Part shown: piece by piece, positions 16,110-24,363 of the stretch
Position numbering within the stretch: position 1 is the stretch's first letter
Layout: each line of letters starts with the position of its first letter
NCBI RefSeq assembly: GCF_001613165.1
Contig: NZ_BDBV01000079.1
Span: 34,697 to 98,696, forward strand
Source: Nocardia mexicana NBRC 108244
GTDB taxonomy: Bacteria > Actinomycetota > Actinomycetes > Mycobacteriales > Mycobacteriaceae
Length of the DNA stretch: 64,000 nucleotides
Direction of reading: 5' to 3'
The notes under the pieces: model-generated
Told to the model about the DNA's origin: nothing
Database searches by the model: none
The model's input: the letters and a program-made list of their open reading frames with translations, nothing else
Made by a program: the position numbers and the translations under genes

Positions 16110-16854
16110 ACGTGGCCCGGGACCACAGGTATCCGACGAGGGCGAACCCGGCGCACCAGGCGAGCGCGGCGGCGGTGTAGCCGCCCGACGGATGGCCGCC
16201 GAGAAACCCGCGCAGCGATTCGATGATCGGAGTGAACGGCTGATACTGCGCGAACTGCCGCACGCCCTGTCCCATCTTGTCCGCCGGGACGACCGCGCTG
16301 CTCAGGAAGGGCAGCATGATCAACGGCACCACGGCCATGCCCGCGGACTCCGGGGTCTTCGCCGCCATGCCCGCTGCGACCGTGAGCCAGGCCGCCGCGA
16401 ACGAGGTCGCGGCCATGACGCCGATCGCACCCAGCCAGTCGAGTGCGGTCGCGGACGGCCGGAACCCCAGCGCGAAGGCCACGCCGATGACGGCCGCGAT
16501 GGCCACCGCATTGGTGACGATGGTGGCCGCGACATGCCCGGTCAGCACGGCGCCGCGGGAGACGTCCATGACCTTGAATCGGTTGATGATGCCCTTCGCC
16601 ATATCGGAACTCACCGATACCGCGGTGCCCGACAGCCCGTAGCTGATGGCCAGCAGCAGCATGCCCGGTGTCGCGTAGTCGATGTAGTCCTCGCCGACGT
16701 CGAAGGCGCTGCCGAAGACGTACACGAAGATCAGCATCATCACGACCGGCATCAGCGCCGCGTTGAAGATGGTGACCGGGGTCCGGACGGTGTGTTTGAA
16801 GTTGCGCCGCAACATGATCGACGAATCGGCCAGGGACGCTGTGATGGTGCTCAT
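16093..16854 (-). CDS. ABC-2 type permease, DrrB-like
   Basis: The 253-residue membrane protein has about six hydrophobic segments (ALMPVVMMLIFVYVFG, MLLLAISYGLSG, VTNAVAIAAVIGVAFALG, and others) and the family segment YATPGMLLLAISYGLSGTA with MAKGIINRFKVMDVSRGA. It forms the channel of a DrrAB-type drug or lipid exporter with the ATPase encoded just upstream, whose stop overlaps this start (ATGA at 16851-16854). It probably exports the compound sensed or modified by the SARP/P450 unit. Confidence 0.9.
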   Translation of the reverse strand: MSTITASLADSSIMLRRNFKHTVRTPVTIFNAALMPVVMMLIFVYVFGSAFDVGEDYIDYATPGMLLLAISYGLSGTAVSVSSDMAKGIINRFKVMDVSRGAVLTGHVAATIVTNAVAIAAVIGVAFALGFRPSATALDWLGAIGVMAATSFAAAWLTVAAGMAAKTPESAGMAVVPLIMLPFLSSAVVPADKMGQGVRQFAQYQPFTPIIESLRGFLGGHPSGGYTAAALAWCAGFALVGYLWSRATFNKRA

Positions 16855-17795
16855 TTTTCGACAACCTCCGTGGTCGCGTGTCCGGTCAGGGAAAGGAAAA
16901 CGTCATCGAGATCGGGGGTGTGGACCGAGACCTCCTCGGCCTCGAGCGAGTACTCGGCGAGCCGATCCAGCAGGTGGCGAAGGAATTTCGTGCCGCCGTT
17001 GCCGGGGACCCGCAGCGCCAGGGCCTCGTCGTCGCGGGTGGCGCCGGGCAGAATCCGTTGCGCCGCATCCAGTTCCGTGACGGTGGTGAAGCGGAGCCGG
17101 ACGTGGCTGCCGGGCACGCGGCGCTTGAGCTCCTCGGGGGTGCCCTCGGCGACGATGCGTCCCTGGTCGAGTACCGCGATGCGGTCGGCCAGCTGGTCGG
17201 CTTCCTCGAGGTACTGGGTGGTGAGGAATATCGTCACACCGCCGGAGGTCAGGTCCCGCACGATCTCCCACATCGTGCGGCGGCTGCGCGGATCCAGCCC
17301 GGTGGTCGGCTCGTCCAGGAATACGATGTCCGGCTTGGTGACCAGCGTCATCGCCAGGTCCAGCTTCCGGCGCATGCCGCCGGAGTAGGTGGCCGCCCGC
17401 TTGTGCGCCGACTCCGCCAGATCGAATCGTTCCAGCAGGTCGGTGATGACGCGCTTGCTCTCGCCGCCGCGCAGGCGGTGCAGGTCCGCCATCAGTTGCA
17501 GGTTCTCTTCTCCCGTCAGCAGTTCGTCCACCGCCGCGAACTGGCCGGTGACCCCGATCGCCGCGCGCACCGCCTTGGTCTCGGTCGCGATGTCGTGTCC
17601 GGCGACGCGCGCCGTGCCGCCGTCGGCCTGCAGCAGCGTGGTCAGGACGTTCACCGTCGTGGTCTTGCCCGCCCCGTTCGGACCGAGCAGGGAGAAGATC
17701 GAACCGGCGCCGATATTCAGATCGATGCCGTCGAGGACCGTCTTGTCCCCGTACGCCTTCCGCAGCCCGGAGGCCGCAATTGCTGTGCTGTTCAT
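16851..17795 (-). CDS. ABC exporter ATP-binding protein, DrrA-like
   Basis: The 314-residue ATPase has Walker A GPNGAGKTT, a Q-loop region, signature YSGGMRRKLDLA, Walker B VFLDEPTTGLDPR and the DrrA C-terminal regulatory domain. It powers export with the DrrB-like permease. ATG at 17795 (MNSTAIAASGLRKAYGDK) is fixed by the family start and by the copy of this sequence at 12785. Only 22 bp separate the operator repeats from the ATG and no ribosome site is visible, so a leaderless transcript is likely. Confidence 0.92.
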   Translation of the reverse strand: MNSTAIAASGLRKAYGDKTVLDGIDLNIGAGSIFSLLGPNGAGKTTTVNVLTTLLQADGGTARVAGHDIATETKAVRAAIGVTGQFAAVDELLTGEENLQLMADLHRLRGGESKRVITDLLERFDLAESAHKRAATYSGGMRRKLDLAMTLVTKPDIVFLDEPTTGLDPRSRRTMWEIVRDLTSGGVTIFLTTQYLEEADQLADRIAVLDQGRIVAEGTPEELKRRVPGSHVRLRFTTVTELDAAQRILPGATRDDEALALRVPGNGGTKFLRHLLDRLAEYSLEAEEVSVHTPDLDDVFLSLTGHATTEVVEK

Positions 17796-17846
17796 GGCTG
17801 TACTGTCGCGATCCCGGCTGATACGGCCCTGATGCCGACCTGATAC
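17756..17846. repeat. Duplicated SARP-type promoter segment, copy 2
   Basis: This is the partner of 12746-12836 (75 of 91 positions identical, no gaps). It is probably the ancestral copy, because here the coding part continues into the full ATPase gene. Confidence 0.85.
17818..17846. promoter_or_regulatory. Three 11-bp-spaced direct repeats at the exporter promoter
   Basis: CTGATAC at 17818, CTGATGC at 17829 and CTGATAC at 17840 repeat every 11 bp; a further CTGACAG at 17852 is one base out of phase. Order, phase and the 22-bp distance to the ATPase ATG are the same as in the copy at 12.8 kb. This is the probable binding site of the 1083-residue SARP-type regulator, between the divergent exporter and hydrolase genes. 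Confidence 0.7.
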
Positions 17847-17943
17847 GGCCGCTGACAGGCCCGGCGGCGGTGTGGCAGAAAATTGATGGAACATGTCTTC
17901 TCGGCCACTTGGCCGGAAGGTGAGCCTTGGACACAGTGGTCTC

Positions 17944-18768
17944 ATGACTGGAACCACGGAGACGGGCGTGCGGAGGACCACGGTCGAGGTCGACGGCCAC
18001 GCGGCCAGCTACCTGACCGCGGGCGAGGGCGGCCCGCCGGTGCTGCTGCTGCACGGGACGTATTGGAGCCGGGTGTGGCAGCCGGTGCTGGGCCGCCTCG
18101 CGGCGGCGGGGCTGCGGCCCGTCGCGGTCGACCTCCCCGGACTGGGGCGATCGGGAGGGGAGCTCACGCCGGAGACGGCCACCGTCCCCGCCCTGGCCGA
18201 GTGGGTGGTGCGATTCGCCGCGGCGCTGCGGCTCCCCGGGCCGATCGCCGTGGCGGCGCACGATATCGGCGGGGCCGTCGCCCAGCACCTGCTCGCCCAT
18301 GAGCTGCTGGGGATTTCGCGGCTGGCCCTGGTCAACTCGGTGTCCTACGACTCCTGGCCCGCGCCGCACGTGGCCCGGTTCCGGGACAGCTCCGCGGCGG
18401 ACGACATTCTCGCCGCCCGTCGGCAGGCCGTGACATCCGCGCTCGCCGGCGCCGCCACCGAGGCGCTGATCGCCGAGTATGTGGATCCGTGGACCGATCC
18501 GCGGGTCCGCCGCTCCTGGCTGGCGCTGGCGAGCGCCGCCGACAGCCGCTACACGCTGGATCTCGTTCCCGCGCTGCGGCAATCGGTGACGCCCAAGTTA
18601 TTGATATGGGGCGAGGACGACGGCTTCGAAAGGGTCGAGTACGCGGAGAAGTTCGCTCTCGAGATCCCGCACACCACGCTCATCCGGATCCCCGGCGCCG
18701 ACCACATCCCGACGGAGAACGCCCCCGGCCCGATCGCCGATGCCCTCGTCGACTTCTTCATGAGGTGA
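17944..18768 (+). CDS. Alpha/beta hydrolase with Asp nucleophile (epoxide hydrolase/dehalogenase type)
   Basis: The 274-residue protein has LLLHGTYW as oxyanion segment and VDLPGLGRSGG, but the nucleophile elbow reads AHDIGG with Asp107 instead of Ser. Asp nucleophiles mark epoxide hydrolases and haloalkane/haloacid dehalogenases. The other triad members are likely Asp in WGEDDGF and His in GADHIP. It is divergent from the DrrAB-type exporter across the direct-repeat operator. With the P450 it could form an epoxidation/hydrolysis pair, which is inference. The start is not well fixed: ATG 17944 lacks a good ribosome site. Confidence 0.82.
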   Translation: MTGTTETGVRRTTVEVDGHAASYLTAGEGGPPVLLLHGTYWSRVWQPVLGRLAAAGLRPVAVDLPGLGRSGGELTPETATVPALAEWVVRFAAALRLPGPIAVAAHDIGGAVAQHLLAHELLGISRLALVNSVSYDSWPAPHVARFRDSSAADDILAARRQAVTSALAGAATEALIAEYVDPWTDPRVRRSWLALASAADSRYTLDLVPALRQSVTPKLLIWGEDDGFERVEYAEKFALEIPHTTLIRIPGADHIPTENAPGPIADALVDFFMR

Positions 18769-18934
18769 CAGTCGGCCCGGCCCCCAATTCCTGCGGCATT
18801 GGTCCCGAGTCGCCTCATCGGCACCGGCACCCCCGCTACCATCGGGAAATTGTGCTCGAGGGGTCGTCCGATCCGCAGGAGTCGCACGCCGATCGGATTT
18901 CCGTGGTCAGCACTGGGATCCTCAGGAGGCGGGC

Positions 18935-19345
18935 ATGTTCGGAAGAAAAATCGCGTTGATCCTGGCCGCGGGCGCCTCGATCACGGCGCTGTGCGCGGCG
19001 CCCGCCGGTGCCGACGCGGACGACGACTTCATCACGCTGAACCCGGTGGTCACGAATCAGCCCGGCGGGCTGCAGGCCACCGGAACCTTCACGTGCACAG
19101 GCGGTATCGGCTATCTCGATGTGTCGGCGCAGATGGATACCACCGGCAGCGGCACGATCCAGCTGGTCAGCTCCCCGCCGGGTATCACCCTGCACTGCAC
19201 CGGCCGCACCGAGACCTGGACCGCCAAGCTCGTCCCGGCCAACGGCCAGCAGGTGCTGGTCCCTTACACCACCGGAACGGGCCACGCCCAGCTGAACCGG
19301 AAGTATTGGCAGGCCGACTCGGGCCAGGTCGCCCTTCACACGTGA
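18935..19345 (+). CDS. Small secreted beta-rich protein
   Basis: The 136-residue protein starts MFGRKIALILAAGASITALC, a Sec signal with probable cleavage after AGADA. The mature domain (about 105 residues) has two cysteines (FTCTGGIG and LHCTGR) likely forming a disulfide, and alternating strands like a small immunoglobulin-like secreted domain of the DUF6299 kind. ATG at 18935 follows a clear AGGAGG. Monocistronic; function unknown. Confidence 0.75.
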   Translation: MFGRKIALILAAGASITALCAAPAGADADDDFITLNPVVTNQPGGLQATGTFTCTGGIGYLDVSAQMDTTGSGTIQLVSSPPGITLHCTGRTETWTAKLVPANGQQVLVPYTTGTGHAQLNRKYWQADSGQVALHT

Positions 19346-19410
19346 TGCTCGTGTTCCAGCGCGGGCAGGCGATGCCGGGTTGTGCGCTCGTTCATCGGAT
19401 CGCGGTGGCT

Positions 19411-20022
19411 TCAGCCGGTTGTGTTGCGCGGCAGCAGGCCTCGGGTCAGGCGGGTCACCGTCTCGTCCAGTAGGTCGTCGATGCCTTCCGGGGCGACCAA
19501 CCCGGAGGTGACGAAGCTGACCAGCCCCTGCAGGGCGACGGCGACCGTCCAGCCGATGCGCATCGGGTCGCCCTCGACGATCTCGCCGCGCGCCTGGGCC
19601 GCGGCGGTCAGCGCGACCGGAACGGCGAAGGCGTCCTCGACCGCGGCGGCAACCTCCGTCCCCGCGGCGGGGCTGTGCTTGCGGGCGAACATCAGGGTGA
19701 GCAATGCCGGGTTGTCGAGGGCGAAGTCGACGTAGGCGCGCGCCAGGACGCGGAACTGCCGCTCGAACGATTGCCCCTCGGCCGCGGCCGCCGCGCCGCG
19801 ATTGGCCTCGCCGATCCGCTGAAATCCCCTGAGCGCCAAGGCATCCAGAAGTGCCTGCTTGTCCGGGAAATGGCGGCTGGGCGCATTGTGCGTGACGCCC
19901 ACCTCGCGGGCGAGCCGACGCAGCGAGAGTTGCTCGGCGCCGTGTTCGCGCAGGGCCTGCTCCGCGCGTTCGAGGAGCTGGTCGCGGAGGCCACCGTGGT
20001 GGTACGGGCGATCGGCAGACAT
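19411..20022 (-). CDS. TetR/AcrR-family regulator
   Basis: The 203-residue protein begins MSADRPYHHGGLRDQLLERA. The N-terminal helix-turn-helix (LSLRRLAREVGVTHNAPSRHF) is a canonical TetR DNA-binding domain; the C-terminal part is a ligand-binding helical bundle with WTVAVALQGLVSFV. It is divergent from the Ddn-like gene at 20110, and a perfect 17-bp inverted repeat at 20053-20069 lies between them, the likely shared operator. Confidence 0.9.
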   Translation of the reverse strand: MSADRPYHHGGLRDQLLERAEQALREHGAEQLSLRRLAREVGVTHNAPSRHFPDKQALLDALALRGFQRIGEANRGAAAAAEGQSFERQFRVLARAYVDFALDNPALLTLMFARKHSPAAGTEVAAAVEDAFAVPVALTAAAQARGEIVEGDPMRIGWTVAVALQGLVSFVTSGLVAPEGIDDLLDETVTRLTRGLLPRNTTG

Positions 20023-20052
20023 GGTGAGCACGAGCCTAACCGATGTGGGCAT

Positions 20053-20069
20053 TGACCACTTTGTGGTCA
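20053..20069. promoter_or_regulatory. TetR-type operator TGACCAC-N3-GTGGTCA
   Basis: The arms TGACCAC (20053-20059) and GTGGTCA (20063-20069) are perfectly inverted around TTT. The site is centred between the divergent TetR gene (start 20022) and the Ddn-like gene (start 20110), so it probably controls both. Confidence 0.65.
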
Positions 20070-20109
20070 GTGTCTACATTGGGGATATGTCGAGCTACCG
20101 AGGACGGCC

Positions 20110-20541
20110 ATGAGCGATCTCTATCACCGGGTGCTGCGCGCCCATAAGTGGATCTACGAGAATTCCCGCGGGCTGGCCGGTCACCGTCTCCTGTTCGGCA
20201 ACCCGACCCTGTTGCTGCACACCGTCGGCCGCAGATCCGGCCTGCCTCGCACCACGGCATTGACCTATGCCCGCGACGGCCGGGCCTACCTGGTGGTGGC
20301 CTCCGCCGGCGGCGCGCCTACCCCGCCCGACTGGCTGGCCAATCTCGAGGCCCGGCCCGAATGCTCGATCCGAATCGGCCCGCGCACCCGCCGCGCCCGG
20401 GCCCGCATCACCCTCCCCGCCGACCCGGACTACGCCCGCCGCTGGTCGATCCTCGACGCCGTGAACAAGGGCCGATTCACCACCCATCAGCAGAAGACCC
20501 AGCGCACGATCCCGATAGTCGAACTCGAACCGACGACGTGA
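20110..20541 (+). CDS. F420-dependent nitroreductase/quinone reductase family protein (Ddn-like)
   Basis: The 143-residue protein shows the Ddn/DUF385 split-barrel pattern: LLFGNPTLLLHTVGRRSGLPRTTAL, AYLVVASAGGAPTPPDWLANL, then RARARITL and DPDYARRW. Characterised relatives use reduced coenzyme F420 to reduce quinones or nitroimidazoles. The divergent TetR and the palindrome between them suggest ligand-induced expression. The start is close to the operator and no other gene follows in the same direction. Confidence 0.87.
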   Translation: MSDLYHRVLRAHKWIYENSRGLAGHRLLFGNPTLLLHTVGRRSGLPRTTALTYARDGRAYLVVASAGGAPTPPDWLANLEARPECSIRIGPRTRRARARITLPADPDYARRWSILDAVNKGRFTTHQQKTQRTIPIVELEPTT

Positions 20542-20572
20542 TGAAAACTGTTGAACCCCAGTAATTTGCGAA

Positions 20573-21349
20573 TCAAGGTTCCGGTTGCGCGAACCCGTCG
20601 CGTGGCAGGCTCGCCTGGTAGCGGCCGGGGGTCTGGCCGAGGATCGCCGTGAAGGCGTCGATGAAGCTCGTGGTGTTGGCCCAGCCGCACAGGCTGGATG
20701 TCCGGGTGACGCTGCGGCCGTCCATGAGGTGCACGAGAGCGTGCTGGACGCGCAGTTGGGCGCGCCACTGATGGAAGCTCATGCCGAGTTCGGCATGGAA
20801 CAGCCTGCTGAGGGTCCGTTCCCCGGCCCCGACGACCCGGCCCAGTTCGGTCAGCGAGGATCCGTCGGCGGGGTCGGTGTGCAGCAGGTCGGTCACCGCG
20901 CGGAGCCGGTCGTCGCGCGGTCTGGGCAGGTGCAGCGGCTGCTCGGGCGTTTCGAGCAGTTCGTCGACGATGACCCGGCGCAGTCGCAGCGCCGCATCCT
21001 TCGCCGGTCTCCGAGGGCCGGTCAGCCGCAGCACCGCCGCGCGCAGCAGCGGTGAGGCGGCGAATACGGTCGGCCGGTCCGGCAGGGCGCCGGACAGGGC
21101 CTTCGGCAGCAGCAGCGTCCGCACGTCGGTTTCGCCGTACGCGCGATGCTCGTGGTCGAAGCCCGCCGGGGTCCAGCTGACACGGTTGGCGGGTGTGATC
21201 CACACGCCGCTCTCCGTCGTGGTCGAGAGGATCCCGCGCGACGGGTAGATCAGCTGGCCCCGAGGGTGCCGATGGGTAGCCATGCGTCCGCCGTGCAGCC
21301 AGAGCCGGGCGGACTCCGGCGCGGGCACGAACTGGCGGGTTTCTGGCAT
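20573..21349 (-). CDS. AraC-family regulator
   Basis: The 258-residue protein has an N-terminal cupin-like sensor (WLHGGRMATHRHPRGQLIYPSRG, WITPANRVSWTPAGFDHEH) and a C-terminal AraC double helix-turn-helix (SSLTELGRVVGAGERTLSRLF, then TSSLCGWANTTSFIDAFTAILG). It is divergent from the SnoaL-like/AraC/MFS genes, and a 12-bp palindrome, TGTTGATCAACA, lies between. Confidence 0.88.
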   Translation of the reverse strand: MPETRQFVPAPESARLWLHGGRMATHRHPRGQLIYPSRGILSTTTESGVWITPANRVSWTPAGFDHEHRAYGETDVRTLLLPKALSGALPDRPTVFAASPLLRAAVLRLTGPRRPAKDAALRLRRVIVDELLETPEQPLHLPRPRDDRLRAVTDLLHTDPADGSSLTELGRVVGAGERTLSRLFHAELGMSFHQWRAQLRVQHALVHLMDGRSVTRTSSLCGWANTTSFIDAFTAILGQTPGRYQASLPRDGFAQPEP

Positions 21350-21379
21350 AGATTGTCATTTTACCGGTGGTTGTCGAGG

Positions 21380-21391
21380 TGTTGATCAACA
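21380..21391. promoter_or_regulatory. 12-bp palindrome in a divergent AraC promoter
   Basis: TGTTGATCAACA is a perfect palindrome, 30 bp from the start of the SnoaL-like gene (21421) and 31 bp from the AraC start (21349). It may be a regulator site. AraC proteins usually bind direct repeats, so the link to this regulator is weak. Confidence 0.3.
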
Positions 21392-21420
21392 ACAGTGGAG
21401 CCATGGGCAAGGAGGACTCC

Positions 21421-22026
21421 ATGGGCGACAACCGAATCGAAGACCGCCAGGCGATCGCCGAATTGACGACCGGCTGGATCCATCGGGACAGGGAGCGGTG
21501 GGACGAGCTGGCCGAGTTGTTCCACGAGGACGCCACGCTGCGGATCCTGTGGTTCTCCGGCTCGGCCCGCGACTTCATCGACGGCTCGCGCCGCATGGGG
21601 CATGGGCGCCTGCGCAGCAAACACTTCCTCGGCGCTCCCGCCATCCGCTTCGCCGGGGACCGCGCATTCGTCGAGACCAACGCGATTCTCCTCGCGCAAC
21701 TCGCCGATGTGCCGATCGGCGCGACCATCCACAACCGCTTCCTCGATCGCATGAGCCGACGCGCAGGGGTCTGGCGCATCGAGCATCGCGACTCCGTCTA
21801 CGACATGGGCGGATTCACCTATCCGTTCGGCGTCGCGGGCGCCCCGGACATCGACGCGGAATCGCTGTCCGGCCGCCATCCCCGGGAGTACGCCGCACTC
21901 GCCTACCTGCTCGAAACCGCCGGGTACCCGGTGACCGGCACATTTCCGACCCGGTTCGGCGAGCAGGAGGCGGCGATCCTGGAAGCGGGCCGCGCATGGT
22001 TGGCTGAGACAGAAGCCGCTCGGTAA
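21421..22026 (+). CDS. SnoaL/NTF2-like protein
   Basis: The 201-residue protein has the SnoaL-like cone fold pattern: RQAIAELTTGWIHRDRERWDELAELFHEDATL, FIDGSRRM, HFLGAPAIRFAGDRAFVETNAI and WRIEHRDSVYDMG. Such proteins are small-molecule isomerases, hydrolases or binders. AAGGAGG precedes the ATG at 21421; earlier ATGs at 21367 and 21403 lack it. The AraC gene follows after 8 bp on the same strand, and an MFS exporter after that. Confidence 0.82.
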   Translation: MGDNRIEDRQAIAELTTGWIHRDRERWDELAELFHEDATLRILWFSGSARDFIDGSRRMGHGRLRSKHFLGAPAIRFAGDRAFVETNAILLAQLADVPIGATIHNRFLDRMSRRAGVWRIEHRDSVYDMGGFTYPFGVAGAPDIDAESLSGRHPREYAALAYLLETAGYPVTGTFPTRFGEQEAAILEAGRAWLAETEAAR

Positions 22027-22034
22027 GGGCCGCA

Positions 22035-22781
22035 ATGGATCTCGTCGAGATCACCGAGTCACCGATCCTGCGCATCGATCGACACGGAGCGGAAGCGCGC
22101 AGAACCATCGGCTGGCATGCGCACGACGAAGCGATGCTGCTGTGGTCGGCCACCGCGACCGTGACGATGAGTACCCCCGCGCGCGACTGGCTCGTCCCTC
22201 CCGGATACGGCCTGTGGGTGCCGCCCGGGATCGAGCACGCGGAGACGGCCCTGCGGGCGGGCGAGCTCTGCGTCGTCCGATTCGCGCCGAACCGCTGCCC
22301 CGTCTCCTGGATCGAACCCACCGGCGTATCCACCGGCCCCCTGCTGCGCGAGCTGGTTCTATACCTGCACGCGGCCGATCCGGACGATCCCGGTCGCAGG
22401 CATGCCGAACCGCTGGTCTTCGACCTCCTCACGCCGTTGCCCGTCAATGTCATCGACGTGGTCATGCCCACGGATCCGCGGGTGCGGTCGATCGCCGAGC
22501 AGATCGTCGCCGACCCGAGCGACACCCGCGACCTCGCTTTCTGGGCGCACCAGGTGCATGCGGGGGTCCGTACGCTGTCCCGCCTGTTCGTCAGTGAAAC
22601 CGGTCTGACCTTCGCGCAGTGGCGCACGCACGTCCGCATGCGGGCCGCGGCCCGGTACCTGGCTGACGGCCGCTCCGTCGGTGCCACCGCGCGGGCCGTC
22701 GGCTATCGCAAACCCAGCGCCTTCATCGCCGCGTTCCGCCGGTCGACGGGCCGGACGCCGGGCACCTATCTCCAGGGCTAG
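22035..22781 (+). CDS. AraC-family regulator (cupin sensor)
   Basis: The 248-residue protein has an N-terminal cupin (IGWHAHDEAMLLWSATATVTM, VPPGYGLWVPPGIEHAE) and a C-terminal AraC domain (ARAVGYRKPSAFIAAFRRSTGRTPG). The layout resembles NimR-type regulators that control an adjacent MFS exporter; an MFS gene starts 137 bp downstream. It begins 8 bp after the SnoaL-like stop and is probably in the same transcript. Confidence 0.88.
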   Translation: MDLVEITESPILRIDRHGAEARRTIGWHAHDEAMLLWSATATVTMSTPARDWLVPPGYGLWVPPGIEHAETALRAGELCVVRFAPNRCPVSWIEPTGVSTGPLLRELVLYLHAADPDDPGRRHAEPLVFDLLTPLPVNVIDVVMPTDPRVRSIAEQIVADPSDTRDLAFWAHQVHAGVRTLSRLFVSETGLTFAQWRTHVRMRAAARYLADGRSVGATARAVGYRKPSAFIAAFRRSTGRTPGTYLQG

Positions 22782-22917
22782 CTGATCGAACGGAATCCAC
22801 CTCGGCCACAAGGACATCGGTGGCCGATTCGGGGTAGTTGTCGGCAGCTGTGCGGCAGGAAGGTCACCTTACGGTGGGCATCGAACAGACGTCGCCAATT
22901 CCTTTGGAGGACAACAA

Positions 22918-24363
22918 ATGTATGCCTTGGATGATGCCTCGGTATCGGTATCCGAGCGCAGGGTGCGCACCGGTTGGATGGTCGCGGCGCTTATGCTCGG
23001 CGTCCTGGTCTACGGCATCCTCGCGACCGTCGTCACCCCGGCGCTCACCCTGCTCCAACACGAACTGCACACCTCGGTCGGCGACGTGACGTGGCTGCTG
23101 ACCGCCTACCTCTTGGCCGCGGCGGTCGGCACCGCGGTACTCGGGCGGCTGGGCGACATGTTCGGCAAGCGGCGGATGCTGCTCGTCTCCCTGGCGCTGA
23201 TGGCCGCGGGAACATTGATCTCGGCCGTCGGTGGCGTCCTACCCGTCGTGGTCGCCGGGCGCGTACTGCAGGGCATGGCCGGGGGACTCCTGCCGCTCGC
23301 GTTCGCGATCATTCGCGACGAGCTCCCGCACGAACGCGTGGGTCACGCGATCGGCGCCGTATCCGCGATGATCGGGGTCGGCGCCGGCGTCGGCGTGATC
23401 CTGCCCGGTCTCGTCGCGGCGGGGCCCGGCTGGCAGTGGCTGTTCTGGATTCCCCTCGCGCTCACCGTGATTGCGATCGTCGGCACGCGGGTGTTCATCG
23501 CCGAATCGCCCGTGCGTCCCGGCGGGCGGGTGAACTGGGTGAACGCGGCCCTGCTGACGATCGGCATCGCGGCCCTCCTGATCGCCCTCAGTGAGGGCTC
23601 GTCCTGGGGCTGGACGTCCGGGCCGACACTGGGCCTGCTGCTCGGCGGCGCCGCGGTCTGCGCGCTGTGGGCGGTGGCCGAGTCGATCAGCACCCGCCCG
23701 CTGATCAACGTATCCCTGATGCGGGTCCGCGCGCTGTGGACGACCAACATCACCGCGTTCCTGCTGGGGGCGGCGATGTTCTCGTCGACCGCCGTGTACC
23801 CGATCTTCGCGCAGCTGCCGACGAGCACCGGATTCGGTTACGGCGCAACGACACTCGTCTGCGGCCTGTACATGCTTCCGTATTCGGTCGCGATCGCCGT
23901 CGCGGGGTCGCTCGCCGGGCGCATCGCCCGCGGGCTCGGCTTCCTCGCGGCGCTCGTCGCCGGATGCGTGATCTGTGCCGTCGGCAGCGGGTACATGGCC
24001 GTTCGCTACCACCATCCCCTCGACATGATGATCAGCCTGGCCGTCTTCGGATTCGGCCTCGGGATCGCCACCTCGGCGCTGGCCACGGTGGTGGTGCACG
24101 CCGCGCCCGGCGGACAGGTGGGCGAGACGACCGGGATGAACCAGGTGATCCGAATGATCGGCGGCGCGGTCGGAACCCAGGTCGTCTCGACGCTCATCGC
24201 GAGCAACCGCCACGGCGGGGTTCCCACCCTCGCCGGCTTCACCAAATCCTATGTGGCGGAAGTCGTTTTCATGATCCTGGCCGCCGCCGCAGCCCTACTC
24301 GCGACGACATCGGGCCGCCTCCGGACAACCGAGGTGGTTCCTCACGCGGGGTCCGGGCTGTGA
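22918..24363 (+). CDS. MFS exporter, DHA2/EmrB-QacA type
   Basis: The 481-residue protein has about 14 membrane segments, as in the DHA2 drug:proton antiporters. Motif A is GRLGDMFGKRRMLL; motif C-like GVGAGVGVILPGLV lies in the fifth segment. A TTTGGAGG site precedes the ATG. It likely expels a drug or metabolite and is probably controlled by the AraC protein encoded upstream. Its 3' end overlaps the convergent desaturase gene by 22 bp. Confidence 0.92.
   Translation: MYALDDASVSVSERRVRTGWMVAALMLGVLVYGILATVVTPALTLLQHELHTSVGDVTWLLTAYLLAAAVGTAVLGRLGDMFGKRRMLLVSLALMAAGTLISAVGGVLPVVVAGRVLQGMAGGLLPLAFAIIRDELPHERVGHAIGAVSAMIGVGAGVGVILPGLVAAGPGWQWLFWIPLALTVIAIVGTRVFIAESPVRPGGRVNWVNAALLTIGIAALLIALSEGSSWGWTSGPTLGLLLGGAAVCALWAVAESISTRPLINVSLMRVRALWTTNITAFLLGAAMFSSTAVYPIFAQLPTSTGFGYGATTLVCGLYMLPYSVAIAVAGSLAGRIARGLGFLAALVAGCVICAVGSGYMAVRYHHPLDMMISLAVFGFGLGIATSALATVVVHAAPGGQVGETTGMNQVIRMIGGAVGTQVVSTLIASNRHGGVPTLAGFTKSYVAEVVFMILAAAAALLATTSGRLRTTEVVPHAGSGL

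Noticed and set aside
16903..18582. 559-codon open frame on the minus strand across the exporter promoter
   Set aside because: It reads through the exporter ATPase in a shifted frame and antisense to the hydrolase; no family motif.
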